In this document: positions 28,192 to 37,720 of the stretch, piece by piece
How positions within the stretch are numbered: the first letter of the stretch is position 1
How the letters are laid out: each line of letters starts with the position of its first letter
Assembly: GCA_947488605.1 (NCBI GenBank)
Contig: CANKZJ010000005.1
Location: 248,001-312,000 of the forward strand
Reading direction: 5' to 3'
DNA from: an uncultured Paracoccaceae bacterium
GTDB lineage: Bacteria; Pseudomonadota; Alphaproteobacteria; Rhodobacterales; Rhodobacteraceae
DNA: 64,000 nucleotides
Position numbers and translations under genes: made by a program
The notes under the pieces: generated by a model
Database searches by the model: none
What the model was told of the DNA's origin: nothing
What the model saw: only the letters and a program-made list of their open reading frames with translations

Positions 28192-29120
28192 GCCTCTTCA
28201 AGCCGATCCGTCGCGGGTGCGGGTGTGACGCTGAGGGCGGTGATTTGGTCATAAAGCGCATCAGACATTTCAAAAGTTTCCGCTGCAAGAGACGGGTTCA
28301 GTTGTACGACCGACCGCGCCGAGATGATAGGCAATGGTTTGGCGGGATGTTTTGCGGCCCATGCCACCGCGAGGGTTGCTGGTGCTACGCCCATGTCTTG
28401 CGCGAGGCGCGCCAACCCGGCGGCGGCATCGTGCATCCAGTGCTGATCATACCGTGCCTTGTAGCGCGCATCATCCGTCAAGCGCCCGGTTTCGCCCTTG
28501 GCATATTTGCCGGTTAGCAACCCACCCCCGAGTGGTGAGTAGGGAATGATGGTGATGTCTTGATCCACGGCCATTGGGAAAATCTCGACCTCTGACTGGC
28601 GTTTGACGAGGCTGTACATGGGTTGGATCGCGTCAATTTTTGTGCCCAGAGACTTTGCAACTGTTTGGGCTTTCATTACTTGCCATGCGGCGTAGTTTGA
28701 AACGCCGATGTGGCGAATGGCACCGCGTGATTGCAGGTCTGCCAAAGCTGTGAAAGTTTCCTCTAGCGGTGTGTCATCGTCGAAGCGATGCATATAGAGC
28801 AAGTCAACGCTGTCTTGCTGCAATTGCTTGCGGCAGGTGTTGAAGTGCTTTGCTATGTTGGCCGCCGAAGCCCCGCCAACATAACCAACCTTTGTTGCGA
28901 GATAGATGTCGTCGCGACAGGACTTAATGAGTTCACCAGTGATTTTTTCCGATGCTCCATTTGTATAGCCTACTGCGGTGTCAAAATGGTTGATGCCTGC
29001 TGCGCGCGCTGCTTCAAACATCGCAGCACTTTCACCGGCATCGGCAGTTCCGCCAAATTGCATGGTGCCAAATGTCAGCTGTGAGAGGGCGGTGCCGTTT
29101 GGCGTGGTCAGATGTGTCAT
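28188..29120 (-). CDS. Aldo/keto reductase
   Basis: A 310-residue TIM-barrel NADPH oxidoreductase beginning MTHLTTPNGTALSQLTFGTM. The catalytic tetrad is visible: Asp and Tyr in FDTAVGYTNGASEKITGEL, Lys in YLATKVGY and His in LLYMHRFDDDTPLEE. The NADPH-binding end is present (ISARSVVQLNPSLAA). The ATG at 29120 is used; the upstream extension to 29252 would overlap the divergent gene and its promoter. First gene of the operon with the FAD oxidase and GNAT genes. Substrate unknown. Confidence 0.9.
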   Translation of the reverse strand: MTHLTTPNGTALSQLTFGTMQFGGTADAGESAAMFEAARAAGINHFDTAVGYTNGASEKITGELIKSCRDDIYLATKVGYVGGASAANIAKHFNTCRKQLQQDSVDLLYMHRFDDDTPLEETFTALADLQSRGAIRHIGVSNYAAWQVMKAQTVAKSLGTKIDAIQPMYSLVKRQSEVEIFPMAVDQDITIIPYSPLGGGLLTGKYAKGETGRLTDDARYKARYDQHWMHDAAAGLARLAQDMGVAPATLAVAWAAKHPAKPLPIISARSVVQLNPSLAAETFEMSDALYDQITALSVTPAPATDRLEEA

Positions 29121-29178
29121 TTTTGAACATTGGCATGACTGTGATACGATGGAAAGACATCGTGAAGGAGTGATGAGA

Positions 29179-29781
29179 ATGGGACGTGAGGCCGTTGCCG
29201 TGTGCCATTGGGAAGGCGAAGTCGCCGAAGCGAAATTGCATTTGGACAGCAAGGCTTTGCAGCTGCGCGGTCAGATCCACCTTGATATTCCACGGTCGGC
29301 GATTCGAGACGTCGAGATCGTCAAAGGTGGTTTGCTTGTCCGCACCCATGGACCTGATCTTGAGATGGAATTTGGTACGTCGGATGCTTTGAAATGGCAA
29401 AAGGCGCTGCTGAAGAAACCTCCGACATTAGCCGAGAAGCTGGGTATTTCGGCAGAGGCGCCGGCATTCGTCATGGGGGATTTTGATGATGTAGAGCTGT
29501 CATCCGCATTGACCGGACGCACCGTGCAAAGTGTAGGCGACGCGGCATTCATCGTTGCGGTCTTGTTGCAGATTGACGCGTTGGAGAAAGCTTCAGACCT
29601 CGCACTTGCGCATCCGGACAAACATATTTGGATGGTGCACCAAAAAGGCAAGACTGCTGTGGTGGGTGATACGATGATCAGAACCCATATGCGTGCCCTT
29701 GGATTTATCGATAGCAAAACCAGTGCTGTGTCGGATCGACTGACCACAACGCGGTATCGGCTACGGACCTCTTCGCGTTGA
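29179..29781 (+). CDS. Uncharacterised 200-residue protein
   Basis: I do not recognise this family. The product begins MGREAVAVCHWEGEVAEAKL and is soluble, with an N-terminal beta-rich part (RGQIHLDIPRSAIRDVEIVK) that could be a PH-like or split-barrel fold, then a mixed C-terminal part ending in GDTMIRTHMRALGFIDSKTS. The ATG at 29179 is preferred over 29173 because GGAG then stands at 8 bases. It is divergent from the first aldo-keto reductase over 58 bases and followed after 51 bases by the second aldo-keto reductase. Codon use looks like its neighbours, so the gene is probably real. Confidence 0.75.
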   Translation: MGREAVAVCHWEGEVAEAKLHLDSKALQLRGQIHLDIPRSAIRDVEIVKGGLLVRTHGPDLEMEFGTSDALKWQKALLKKPPTLAEKLGISAEAPAFVMGDFDDVELSSALTGRTVQSVGDAAFIVAVLLQIDALEKASDLALAHPDKHIWMVHQKGKTAVVGDTMIRTHMRALGFIDSKTSAVSDRLTTTRYRLRTSSR

Positions 29782-29832
29782 CAATGCTTCTTGGTCATGG
29801 TCGCTTTGCGTAATCGTTATAGGAGCCGCACA

Positions 29833-30867
29833 ATGACCTACATTCCCGCAGAAGACCGGTATGAGAAAATGGTGTATCGCAGGTGCGGTGTGTCGGGCCT
29901 CAAACTGCCTGCCGTTTCACTGGGTCTTTGGCATAATTTTGGTCATGACACGCCGCACGAAACCAAACAGGCCATTTGTCGAACGGCGTTTGATCAAGGC
30001 ATCACCCATTTTGATTTGGCAAATAATTATGGTCCGCCGCCGGGATCGGCGGAACATGCGTTTGGGTCCATCCTTGCGGAGGATTTCAGAGACCACCGTG
30101 ATGAATTGATCATCAGTTCAAAGGCCGGATACGAGATGTGGCCAGGACCTTATGGCGAATGGGGTAGCCGCAAGAATCTGATCGCCTCATGTGATCAATC
30201 GCTGAAACGGATGGGATTGGACTATGTCGATATCTTTTATTCGCACAGGTTTGATCCTGACACACCGCTGGAAGAAACGATGGGTGCGCTTGATTACATC
30301 GTGCGGTCAGGCCGTGCGTTATACGCCGGTATTTCGTCGTATAATTCGGAACGGACACGCGAAGCAGTTGCGATCCTCAACGATCTGGGCACGCCATGCG
30401 TTATTCACCAGCCATCTTACAACATGCTGAACCGGTGGGTCGAACGTGACGGCCTGAAGGACACGCTGGCAGAGTTGGGAGTTGGGTCCATTGCCTTTAC
30501 GCCGTTGGCACAAGGGATGTTGACGAAAAAATACCTCAACGGTGTCCCGGAGGGCAGTCGGGCCACGCAGGACAAATCGTTGTTTCCTTCGATGCTGTCA
30601 GAGCAAGTCATCGGCAATATTCGCAAGCTTGACGAGATAGCAGAAAGCCGCGGGCAAACGCTGGCGCAGATGGCGATTGCATGGGTGCTGCGTGATGGCG
30701 GAATTACGACGGCTTTGATTGGCGCATCCAAGCCGTCTCAGGTGGAGGATTGTGTGGGTGCAATCAATAATCTGACCTTTACCGCAGAAGAGTTGGCATT
30801 GATCGATCAATATGCGGATGAAGAGCAGATCAATCTTTGGGCGGCCTCTTCTGAGCTTGAAAAATGA
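29833..30867 (+). CDS. Aldo/keto reductase, YghZ/L-glyceraldehyde 3-phosphate reductase type
   Basis: A 344-residue AKR14-like reductase, starting MTYIPAEDRYEKMVYRRCG. The family features are GLWHNFGHDTP, the Asp/Tyr in FDLANNYGPPPGSAE, Lys in ISSKAGYEMWPGPYGEW and His in DIFYSHRFDPDTPLEET. YghZ reduces L-glyceraldehyde 3-phosphate and other aldehydes with NADPH. AGGAG precedes the ATG. Its stop overlaps the GH43 gene start (ATGA), so the two products are coupled, suggesting a role in sugar catabolism. Confidence 0.92.
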   Translation: MTYIPAEDRYEKMVYRRCGVSGLKLPAVSLGLWHNFGHDTPHETKQAICRTAFDQGITHFDLANNYGPPPGSAEHAFGSILAEDFRDHRDELIISSKAGYEMWPGPYGEWGSRKNLIASCDQSLKRMGLDYVDIFYSHRFDPDTPLEETMGALDYIVRSGRALYAGISSYNSERTREAVAILNDLGTPCVIHQPSYNMLNRWVERDGLKDTLAELGVGSIAFTPLAQGMLTKKYLNGVPEGSRATQDKSLFPSMLSEQVIGNIRKLDEIAESRGQTLAQMAIAWVLRDGGITTALIGASKPSQVEDCVGAINNLTFTAEELALIDQYADEEQINLWAASSELEK

Positions 30868-32456
30868 TCAAGAACCCAATTCTACCGGGGTTCAATCCAG
30901 ACCCATCAATCTGTCGGGTCGGCGAAGATTACTATATCGCGACATCGACATTCGAGTGGTATCCGGGCGTGCAAATTCACCACTCGCGCGATCTTGTGAA
31001 TTGGGATTTGGTGGCACGTCCTTTGAACCGGGCGTCGTTGCTGGATATGCGCGGGAACCCGGACAGTTGCGGCATCTGGGCGCCTTGTTTGTCTTATGCC
31101 GATGGCAAGTTCTGGCTGGTCTATACGGACGTCAAGCGGCTGGACGGTGCTTTCAAGGATGCGCCAAACTACATCACGACCTGCGAGACGATGGACGGGG
31201 AATGGAGCGATCCGTGGTTTGTGAATGCGTCCGGGTTTGATCCGTCGTTGTTCCATGATGAGGACGGGCGCAAATGGTTTGTGAACATGCAATGGAACCA
31301 TCGCGGTGCAGGTACGGGCGTCAATGCTTCGCACGACGCGTTTGATGGAATCCTCTTGCAAGAATGGTCGCCTGCGCAGGGTTTGTTTGGTCCGGTCAAG
31401 AACATCTATTCAGGCACAACACGCGGTCTGACCGAGGCACCTCACCTGTTTCGACGCAACGGATACTATTATTTGACGACCGCTGAAGGTGGCACAGGGT
31501 ATGCTCATGCAGTGTCATTGGCGCGTGCGCGTGACATTTGGGGACCCTACGAGGATCATCCTGATCTGCATGTCATGTGTGCGGAAGGCAGTGATGGCCC
31601 AGTGCAGCGCACCGGGCATGGTCAATACGTTGAAACTCACTGGGGTGCACATTATCACACGTTCTTGATGGGTCGCCCGCAGCCGGGTCCGTTTTGCCCG
31701 ATGGGGCGCGAAACAGGCATTGAGGAAGTCGAATGGCGCGATGACTGGCTTTATCTTAAACATGGTGGAATGATTGCGCGGGACACTTTGCCTTCGCCTA
31801 CTAAGGTCGCGGCGCGCCCGCCCGCCAGTGTTCACCGCACATTGCGAGGGTCGTTGCCACCTGAGTTTCAATGGCTCCGTACCCCACAAACCGATCGCAT
31901 TTTTCGCGAGAATGACAATGGTCTGAGCTTGATTGGACGGGAGAGCATTGGAAGCTGGTTTGAGCAGTCTTTGGTTGCGCGGCGGCAAGAACATGCGTCC
32001 TACAAAGCCGAAACAGCAGTGTCATTTTCGCCAACGACATATCAGCAAGGCGCAGGGCTGACGACGTATTATAACCGCCATAAGTTTCATGCAGTCATTG
32101 TAACCTTTGAACCCGGCATCGGGCGTGCTTTGACGATCATGTCTTGTCCCGGCGATTGGCCCGACGAAAGAGTAGACTTTCCCGCAAACCCAGTGCCACT
32201 AACGGAGGGAGAGGTTAAGTTACGGGTTATCGTCGACGGCGCCAAACAGCAGTTTTGGTATGCTCAAGGTCATTCTTGGAAGAAGCTTGGTCCTGTCCTT
32301 GATGCGTCGGTTATCTCTGACGAAGGAGGGCGCGGAGAGCATGCGTCATTCACTGGGGCATTTGTAGGGATGGTTGCCTATGATCTGACTGGGCAGGCGC
32401 TCGAGGCGCAGTTTTCCCAGTTTGATTATTGGCCGGGGCGCGCATTTACAACGTAA
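30864..32456 (+). CDS. Glycoside hydrolase family 43, probable beta-xylosidase
   Basis: A 530-residue enzyme with a five-blade GH43 propeller followed by a beta-sandwich of the XynB C2 type from about residue 330 (ASVHRTLRGSLPPEFQWLR). The catalytic acids are in place: D13 in FNPDPSICR, D126 in SGFDPSLFH and E191 in RGLTEAPHLF. It would release xylose or arabinose from short plant or algal oligosaccharides. No signal peptide, so it acts in the cytoplasm on imported oligomers, yet no transporter is adjacent. Start overlaps the aldo-keto reductase stop. Confidence 0.9.
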   Translation: MIKNPILPGFNPDPSICRVGEDYYIATSTFEWYPGVQIHHSRDLVNWDLVARPLNRASLLDMRGNPDSCGIWAPCLSYADGKFWLVYTDVKRLDGAFKDAPNYITTCETMDGEWSDPWFVNASGFDPSLFHDEDGRKWFVNMQWNHRGAGTGVNASHDAFDGILLQEWSPAQGLFGPVKNIYSGTTRGLTEAPHLFRRNGYYYLTTAEGGTGYAHAVSLARARDIWGPYEDHPDLHVMCAEGSDGPVQRTGHGQYVETHWGAHYHTFLMGRPQPGPFCPMGRETGIEEVEWRDDWLYLKHGGMIARDTLPSPTKVAARPPASVHRTLRGSLPPEFQWLRTPQTDRIFRENDNGLSLIGRESIGSWFEQSLVARRQEHASYKAETAVSFSPTTYQQGAGLTTYYNRHKFHAVIVTFEPGIGRALTIMSCPGDWPDERVDFPANPVPLTEGEVKLRVIVDGAKQQFWYAQGHSWKKLGPVLDASVISDEGGRGEHASFTGAFVGMVAYDLTGQALEAQFSQFDYWPGRAFTT

Positions 32457-32511
32457 CAGAAACGACAGACGGCATATCACGTGAAATTACACAGTCCTTT
32501 GATCTGCAGTG

Positions 32512-32552
32512 ATTGACTTCTTTTGCGTTGCGGGGGCTATTACGAAGTCAAT
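32512..32552 (+). promoter_or_regulatory. Inverted repeat around a possible nadD promoter
   Basis: ATTGACTTC (32512-32520) and its exact complement GAAGTCAAT (32544-32552), 23 bases apart. The left arm holds a -35-like TTGACT and CTATTA lies 18 bases on, just before the right arm. It could be a promoter flanked by operator half-sites, or a weak hairpin after the GH43 gene. No T-run follows. It is the only structure I see in the 165 bases between the genes. Confidence 0.35.
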
Positions 32553-32621
32553 GAGACAGCTACGATCATATGATTTCCACGCGCCTTTTTGCGGCAACTT
32601 CAATCAGTTGGAGTGCGCAGC

Positions 32622-33209
32622 GTGACACCTGTTGCAAAGCCTGGCCAGATTGTTGGGCTTTTGGGGGGATCATTTGATCCCGCCCACGACGGGCACGTGC
32701 ATATCACGAAGGTGGCGCTGCGCCGGTTTGGTTTGGATCGTTTATGGTGGCTTGTCTCGCCGTCGAACCCGCTGAAAAGCCAAGGTCCGGCACCGATGGC
32801 AGAAAGACTGCAGGCCGCACGTGCGGTAATGCAGCACCCGAAAGTGACTGTAACTGACATCGAAGTTCGTCTGGGTACGCGGTACACGGCGCAAACTATT
32901 GTTGCACTGCAACGCCGTTATCCCGGCGTGCGGTTTGTTTGGCTGATGGGTGCTGACAATCTGGCGCAGTTCCATCGTTGGCAGGATTGGCGATGGATCA
33001 TGGAGAACGTGCCAATCGGCGTCTTGGCGCGGCCGGGTGATCGTATCTCGGCGCGGACGTCGAAGGCCGCTAAAGTTTATGCCCAAGCACGTGTTCCTAA
33101 CCGGGCTGCGCATATATTGGGGCACGCTGACGCCCCGGCGTGGTCGTTCATCAATTTGCCCATGTCTGACCAGTCGTCGAGTGCTATCCGGGCGCGGGGT
33201 GAATGGTGA
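32622..33209 (+). CDS. nadD: Nicotinate-nucleotide adenylyltransferase
   Basis: Transfers AMP from ATP to nicotinate mononucleotide in NAD synthesis. The 195-residue product has the nucleotidyltransferase motif [15 protein letters not shown] near the start, [30 protein letters not shown] and the C-terminal ISS-like [13 protein letters not shown]. The GTG at 32622 is chosen because GGAG lies 8 bases upstream and the product then starts as known homologues do; a TTG at 32589 would add 11 residues. Its stop overlaps the dacB start by one base. Confidence 0.94.
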   Translation: MTPVAKPGQIVGLLGGSFDPAHDGHVHITKVALRRFGLDRLWWLVSPSNPLKSQGPAPMAERLQAARAVMQHPKVTVTDIEVRLGTRYTAQTIVALQRRYPGVRFVWLMGADNLAQFHRWQDWRWIMENVPIGVLARPGDRISARTSKAAKVYAQARVPNRAAHILGHADAPAWSFINLPMSDQSSSAIRARGEW

Positions 33210-34675
33210 TGCGGCTGTCCAGACGGGCGATGTTGGTGGGTGCTGTTTCAACACTCGCGACGACGTCGATGGCACAGGCACCATTGACCTCCCCGCGACC
33301 GATTGCGCGTGTTCCGGCCAAAGATGCTATTGCAAAAATGGTCAAGGCGGCGGGCTTGTCCGGTGACGTCAGCGTCGCTGTTATGGACCTGCAGACGGGG
33401 TTGCCGTTGGAAGCGATTGAAGATCTGGTTCCACATCCACCAGCAAGCGTGACAAAGGCATTTACCGCTCTTTACGCGATTGAAAGCCTTGGAGTAGATC
33501 ATGCCTTCAAGACGTGCATATTTGCTGATGGTGAATTCAAAAATGGAATTTTAGATGGTAATTTGATTTTGGCGGGTGGCGGAAATCCAAATTTGGTGAC
33601 TGACGATCTTGCAGCACTCGCGCAAACCTTGAAAGAAACCGGACTGGTAGAGGTCAAGGGCGACTTCTTTGTTTGGGATAGTGCCCTGACCAATGTGGAC
33701 GAAATTGACGACGAACAACTGGACTATCTGGGATACAATCCATCGATTGCCGGACTGAACCTGAACTTTAACCGGGTCCATTTTGAGTGGAAGCTGGACG
33801 GTGAAGATTATGTCACCGCGATGGACGCGCGAAGCGCAAACTATCGCCCTGTTGTGACTGCTGCCCAAATTCGTGTGGTTGATCGCCCGTCCCCTGTCTT
33901 TACCTACAATGATGTCGGCGACGTTGATCAATGGACAGTTGCAAGGCGCGCCTTGAACAAGGAAGGGTCGCGCTGGTTGCCGGTTCGCCATCCTGCGATT
34001 TATGCAGGCGAGGTTTTTGCAACCTTCGCTAGAAGCCACGGCATCGTATTGAAGCCAGCCAAAGAGATTGCCGAAGAGCCAACGGGCGCGCCTATTGCTG
34101 AACATCAAAGCGCACCATTGTCCGAGATGATGCGCGGGATGCTGCGGTTCTCGACGAATATCACCGCGGAAGCTGCCGGGTTGGCTGCGTCGGCGGCACG
34201 AACAGGGCAAAAGCGTGGTTTGCGAACGTCTGCATTTGGTATGGCCCGCTGGGCAAATGATCGCTGCAACGGGATCACGCCTGATTTTGTGGATCATTCC
34301 GGCTTGGGTGATCAATCGCGGGTCACGCCGTCGGATATGGTGACGATGCTGGCGTCATCCGGGGTGAAAGACACGTTGGGGCCGATTTTGCGCGATATCC
34401 GGCTTGTCGGTGAAGATCAGCAAGTGATCGAGCGGCCATCAATGTCTGTGAAAGCAAAGACGGGGACGTTGAATTTTGTGTCAACGCTCGCTGGGTATGT
34501 CTCCACTGTTGATGGTCGCGATTTGGCGTTTGCAATATTCTCGTCCGACCTCGAAGCGCGGGAGCAAGGCAAACGGCAAGGTGATGAGTCCCCGCCGGGT
34601 GCACGCTCATGGAACCGCCGCGCGCGCAGACTACAACAGGATATTCTCAAGCATTTGGCGTTGACGCGCGTCTGA
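33209..34675 (+). CDS. dacB: D-alanyl-D-alanine carboxypeptidase/endopeptidase (PBP4 type)
   Basis: Periplasmic penicillin-binding protein of 488 residues that trims or cuts peptidoglycan peptides. Catalytic motifs: SVTK (S80 nucleophile, K83), STN in RFSTNITAEAAG and KTG in KAKTGTLNFVS. The N-terminus [18 protein letters not shown] with AQA carries a twin-arginine pattern (SRRAML), so Tat export is likely. The ATG at 33209 follows GGGG by 9 bases; an ATG at 33203 is possible. It directly follows nadD. It ends immediately before the stop of the convergent TerB gene. Confidence 0.93.
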   Translation: MRLSRRAMLVGAVSTLATTSMAQAPLTSPRPIARVPAKDAIAKMVKAAGLSGDVSVAVMDLQTGLPLEAIEDLVPHPPASVTKAFTALYAIESLGVDHAFKTCIFADGEFKNGILDGNLILAGGGNPNLVTDDLAALAQTLKETGLVEVKGDFFVWDSALTNVDEIDDEQLDYLGYNPSIAGLNLNFNRVHFEWKLDGEDYVTAMDARSANYRPVVTAAQIRVVDRPSPVFTYNDVGDVDQWTVARRALNKEGSRWLPVRHPAIYAGEVFATFARSHGIVLKPAKEIAEEPTGAPIAEHQSAPLSEMMRGMLRFSTNITAEAAGLAASAARTGQKRGLRTSAFGMARWANDRCNGITPDFVDHSGLGDQSRVTPSDMVTMLASSGVKDTLGPILRDIRLVGEDQQVIERPSMSVKAKTGTLNFVSTLAGYVSTVDGRDLAFAIFSSDLEAREQGKRQGDESPPGARSWNRRARRLQQDILKHLALTRV

Positions 34676-35095
34676 CTAAAGCGTCATGTGCCGCGCGCGC
34701 GATCCCCGCTCAATCGCCGCGGCATGCAAACGATCAAGCTCAAGCTCATCACGAATTTCTTCCAGCATACGTGCCTCGGGACCGACGATGCGGCCATCTG
34801 CGGCTGCGACATCGCAAGCCAAGGCATAGGCCGTTTCATAAAGGTGATCGGGCAATGCATCCCGGATTAGGCCAAAAAGTGCCTCAAGCCCGTCTTCTTG
34901 CTCTAACAGATCAAACACCATTGTGGACATGCGTGGCAGTCGTTCGGCGTCGTAGCCTGCAAAAACAGGCAAGTTATTGATTGAATTGCTCATTTTCACA
35001 AGTTCGGCTGTGCGAATATGTTCATCCGATGCAGACATCGCGATCATCAGGGCGGCAAGCGCGTCTTGCGCGGTCATTGGGGCGTCTTCGAGCAT
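34676..35095 (-). CDS. TerB-like helical protein
   Basis: A 139-residue all-helical protein of the TerB/DjlA-N fold: the first part MTAQDALAALMIAMSASDEH and the second ALACDVAAADGRIVGPEARM each carry the acidic D..I/G pattern typical of TerB metal-binding helices. TerB proteins are linked to tellurite and membrane stress, but single-domain members such as this are uncharacterised. The ATG at 35095 is chosen as AAGGA then lies 7-8 bases upstream. Divergent from lysS. Confidence 0.78.
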   Translation of the reverse strand: MLEDAPMTAQDALAALMIAMSASDEHIRTAELVKMSNSINNLPVFAGYDAERLPRMSTMVFDLLEQEDGLEALFGLIRDALPDHLYETAYALACDVAAADGRIVGPEARMLEEIRDELELDRLHAAAIERGSRARHMTL

Positions 35096-35205
35096 GATCA
35101 TTTCCTTCGCTTCTGCCTCCCATTTATTGACGCCTTGCCTGTCTCGCAATAGGGAGTGCGCGCGGCGGCAGTCACAATGACGGCCCTTTTTAAGTGAGAT
35201 ACCCC

Positions 35206-36774
35206 ATGAGCACGATGCGTGAAGCGGCAATGAACTCGAAGGCTTGGCCCTTTGTAGAGGCGCGCGCGTTGCTCAAACGGTATGAAAACAAGGCACCTGA
35301 GAAAGGCTATGTCTTGTTCGAGACAGGGTATGGTCCATCTGGACTGCCGCATATTGGCACGTTTGGTGAAGTTTTGCGTACCACAATGATTTTACGTGCG
35401 TTCAACGTTATTTCTGACATCCCAACCAAATTGATATGTTTTTCCGATGATTTGGATGGCATGCGCAAAATACCGGGCAACGTGCCCCAGCAAGAAATGC
35501 TGGCTGCGCATATGCACAAACCTTTGACGTCTGTACCTGATCCATTCGGAACGCATGACAGCTTTGGTGACCACAACAACGCAATGCTGCGTCGGTTTTT
35601 GGATACCTTTGGGTTCCAGTACGAATTCTATTCGGCGCGTGAGTTTTATCAAACTGGCCAGTTTGACGAGATTCTCTTGCGTGCAGCAGCGCGTTACGAC
35701 GACATCATGGCCGTGATGTTAAAGTCTTTGCGCGAAGAGCGTCGCGAGACTTATTCTATCTTCCTGCCCATTCATCCAGAAACGGGCCGGGTGCTTTATG
35801 TGCCGATGAAGCATGTGGACGCTGACAAGGGTGAAGTCACCTTTGACGACCCTGATGGGCGTGAGTGGACCCTGCCTGTCACCGGCGGCAACGTGAAATT
35901 GCAGTGGAAGCCGGATTTTGGCGCGCGTTGGGCCGCACTAGATGTCGACTTTGAGATGTATGGCAAAGAACATGCTACCAATACGGCGATCTACGACCGG
36001 ATCTGCGAGATTTTGGGTGGGCGTAAACCCAACCATTTCTCTTACGAGTTGTTCCTTGATGAAAGCGGTCAAAAGATTTCAAAGTCGTCAGGCAACGGCA
36101 TTTCGATTGACGAATGGCTGACCTACGCGTCCACTGAAAGCCTGAGCTACTTCATGTACCTCAAGCCCAAGACAGCAAAGCGTATGCATTTTGATGTGAT
36201 CCCGAAGGCAGTTGATGAGTACCACCAGCAACTGAAAGCCTATGCGACCCAAGACGATGCGGGACGCGCAAATAATCCTGTGTTCCATATCCACGGCCAT
36301 GACGTGCCGTCGTCTGATATGGTGGTTTCATTTGCGATGCTGTTGAACCTTGCGTCCGTATCAGGCGCCGAGGACAAGGACACGCTTTGGTCCTTTATCC
36401 AGCGCTATGCGCCTGATGCGTCCGCCGATAAGAATCCGCAGATGGATCAGGCGGCAGGGTTTGCCGTTCAGTATTACAATGACTTCGTGAAACCCACGAA
36501 AGTGTACCGCGCGCCAACAGATCAAGAACGCGCAGCGCTTACCGATCTGGCCGAGCGTCTGAAATCATGGGATGGCGGTTTGGACGCAGAAGAGCTGCAG
36601 ACTATGGTTTTCGCAGTGGGCAAAGAACACGCATTTGATCCTTTGAGAGCCTGGTTCACCGCGCTCTACGAAGTACTCTTGGGTGCGTCACAGGGCCCAC
36701 GCTTTGGCGGCTTCATAGCGCTGTACGGTGTAGATGAAACCGTCGCGCTGATCGAACAACAGTTAGCGTCCTAA
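35206..36774 (+). CDS. lysS: Lysyl-tRNA synthetase, class I
   Basis: Charges tRNA-Lys. At 522 residues it is the class I (archaeal-type) enzyme, not the class II LysS of most bacteria: the HIGH motif is [12 protein letters not shown] (near residue 50) and KMSKS is KISKSSGNG (near residue 290), with family segments [15 protein letters not shown] and [14 protein letters not shown]. Class I LysRS is known in many alphaproteobacteria. The ATG at 35206 is preferred over GTG at 35194. Often named lysK to mark the class. Confidence 0.96.
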   Translation: MSTMREAAMNSKAWPFVEARALLKRYENKAPEKGYVLFETGYGPSGLPHIGTFGEVLRTTMILRAFNVISDIPTKLICFSDDLDGMRKIPGNVPQQEMLAAHMHKPLTSVPDPFGTHDSFGDHNNAMLRRFLDTFGFQYEFYSAREFYQTGQFDEILLRAAARYDDIMAVMLKSLREERRETYSIFLPIHPETGRVLYVPMKHVDADKGEVTFDDPDGREWTLPVTGGNVKLQWKPDFGARWAALDVDFEMYGKEHATNTAIYDRICEILGGRKPNHFSYELFLDESGQKISKSSGNGISIDEWLTYASTESLSYFMYLKPKTAKRMHFDVIPKAVDEYHQQLKAYATQDDAGRANNPVFHIHGHDVPSSDMVVSFAMLLNLASVSGAEDKDTLWSFIQRYAPDASADKNPQMDQAAGFAVQYYNDFVKPTKVYRAPTDQERAALTDLAERLKSWDGGLDAEELQTMVFAVGKEHAFDPLRAWFTALYEVLLGASQGPRFGGFIALYGVDETVALIEQQLAS

Positions 36775-36797
36775 AGACTTTTGCGTTATGATGGCGC

Positions 36798-37142
36798 ATG
36801 GATCGTGATGCAGTTTTAGCGCTCTATGACCGTTTGATTGAGCGACATGATGGCCTTGCCCGGAAGGGCAAGGCGACTGCCTACACGGCTGTGAATGGGA
36901 ACATGTTCAGTTTTGTGGGGCCGGATGGAGAGCTGTGTCTTCGTCTCTCTCAGGCGGACATAAAAAGCTATGGCGTTGAATTTTCAAATGACCCTGTGGT
37001 GCGGTACAACAGCGTCATGAATGGTTATGTCGCGGTACCTGATGCGCTGCTGGAGCAGGAAGACTTGCTCGCCAATTGGTTTGCAAGGTCGGTGGAATTT
37101 GCAGGCACGCTCAAATCAAAACCTACAAAGAAAAAGAACTGA
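36798..37142 (+). CDS. Small TfoX N-domain-like protein
   Basis: A 114-residue soluble protein. The pattern NGNMFSFVGPDGELCLRLSQ, then MNGYVAVPDALLEQEDLLAN and a final helix ending in basic KPTKKKN resembles the TfoX N-terminal domain, a small alpha/beta fold found alone in many bacteria. TfoX regulates competence in Haemophilus, but lone N-domains have no known role. The start is the ATG at 36798, 24 bases after lysS; the ribosome site is weak. Family assignment is by pattern and moderate. Confidence 0.65.
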   Translation: MDRDAVLALYDRLIERHDGLARKGKATAYTAVNGNMFSFVGPDGELCLRLSQADIKSYGVEFSNDPVVRYNSVMNGYVAVPDALLEQEDLLANWFARSVEFAGTLKSKPTKKKN

Positions 37143-37196
37143 ATGACGTTTTGATACGTATCCATCGTGAATGGATGTCTTGTACGGAGAGTAACA

Positions 37197-37598
37197 ATGC
37201 GAATTTTGGCAGCAGTGTTTGGGTTTTGGATGGTAGCAACATCCGCGTTTGGACAAAACTCAGACGCGATTGAAGGTGTCATCGGCAACCAACTCGAGGC
37301 ATTCAACGACCGCAATGTGGACGAGGCATGGCAATACGCCAGCCCCAATATCAAGCGTCTTTTTGGGTCTGCAGGAAATTTCGGAATGATGGTCCAGCAA
37401 GGCTATCCGATGGTCTGGGACAATGACGATGTGCGGTTTCTGGAACTGCGCGATGTGGCTGGGAACCTGTGGCAAAAGGTCATGGTGCGCGATGCCCAAG
37501 GCGGGCTGCATATCCTTGATTATCAAATGATCGAAACGCCCGATGGCTGGCAAATCAACGGTGTGCAATTGCTGCCATCGCCGGACGTTGGCGCTTAG
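37197..37598 (+). CDS. Exported DUF4864 protein
   Basis: A 133-residue protein with a signal peptide (MRILAAVFGFWMVATSAFGQ) and one NTF2-like domain: IEGVIGNQLEAFNDRNVDEA and WQYASPNIKRLFGSAGNFGM, ending NGVQLLPSPDVGA. This is the DUF4864 pattern of Rhodobacterales. CGGAGAG precedes the ATG at 37197; the extension to 37167 lacks a ribosome site. A terminator hairpin follows. Likely periplasmic; function unknown. Confidence 0.8.
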   Translation: MRILAAVFGFWMVATSAFGQNSDAIEGVIGNQLEAFNDRNVDEAWQYASPNIKRLFGSAGNFGMMVQQGYPMVWDNDDVRFLELRDVAGNLWQKVMVRDAQGGLHILDYQMIETPDGWQINGVQLLPSPDVGA

Positions 37599-37669
37599 GC
37601 CGTTGCGCGCATGAACGTCACGGTCAGCTTAGTCTCTCTTTAGACCTCCAAGGTAGCCCTGATGGCAGT

Positions 37670-37693
37670 GGCCCGGTTTGCGCCGGGCCTTTT
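37670..37693 (+). terminator. Rho-independent terminator after the DUF4864 gene, just before the spike gene
   Basis: GGCCCGG (37670-37676), a 6-base loop, CCGGGCC (37683-37689) and TTTT. It ends only 27 bases before the ATG of the next gene, so that gene's promoter must lie upstream of or within the hairpin. It may therefore act as an attenuator in the leader. Confidence 0.75.
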
Positions 37694-37720
37694 GCGTTTC
37701 ACAGCCAAAGGGGCCTTTTC

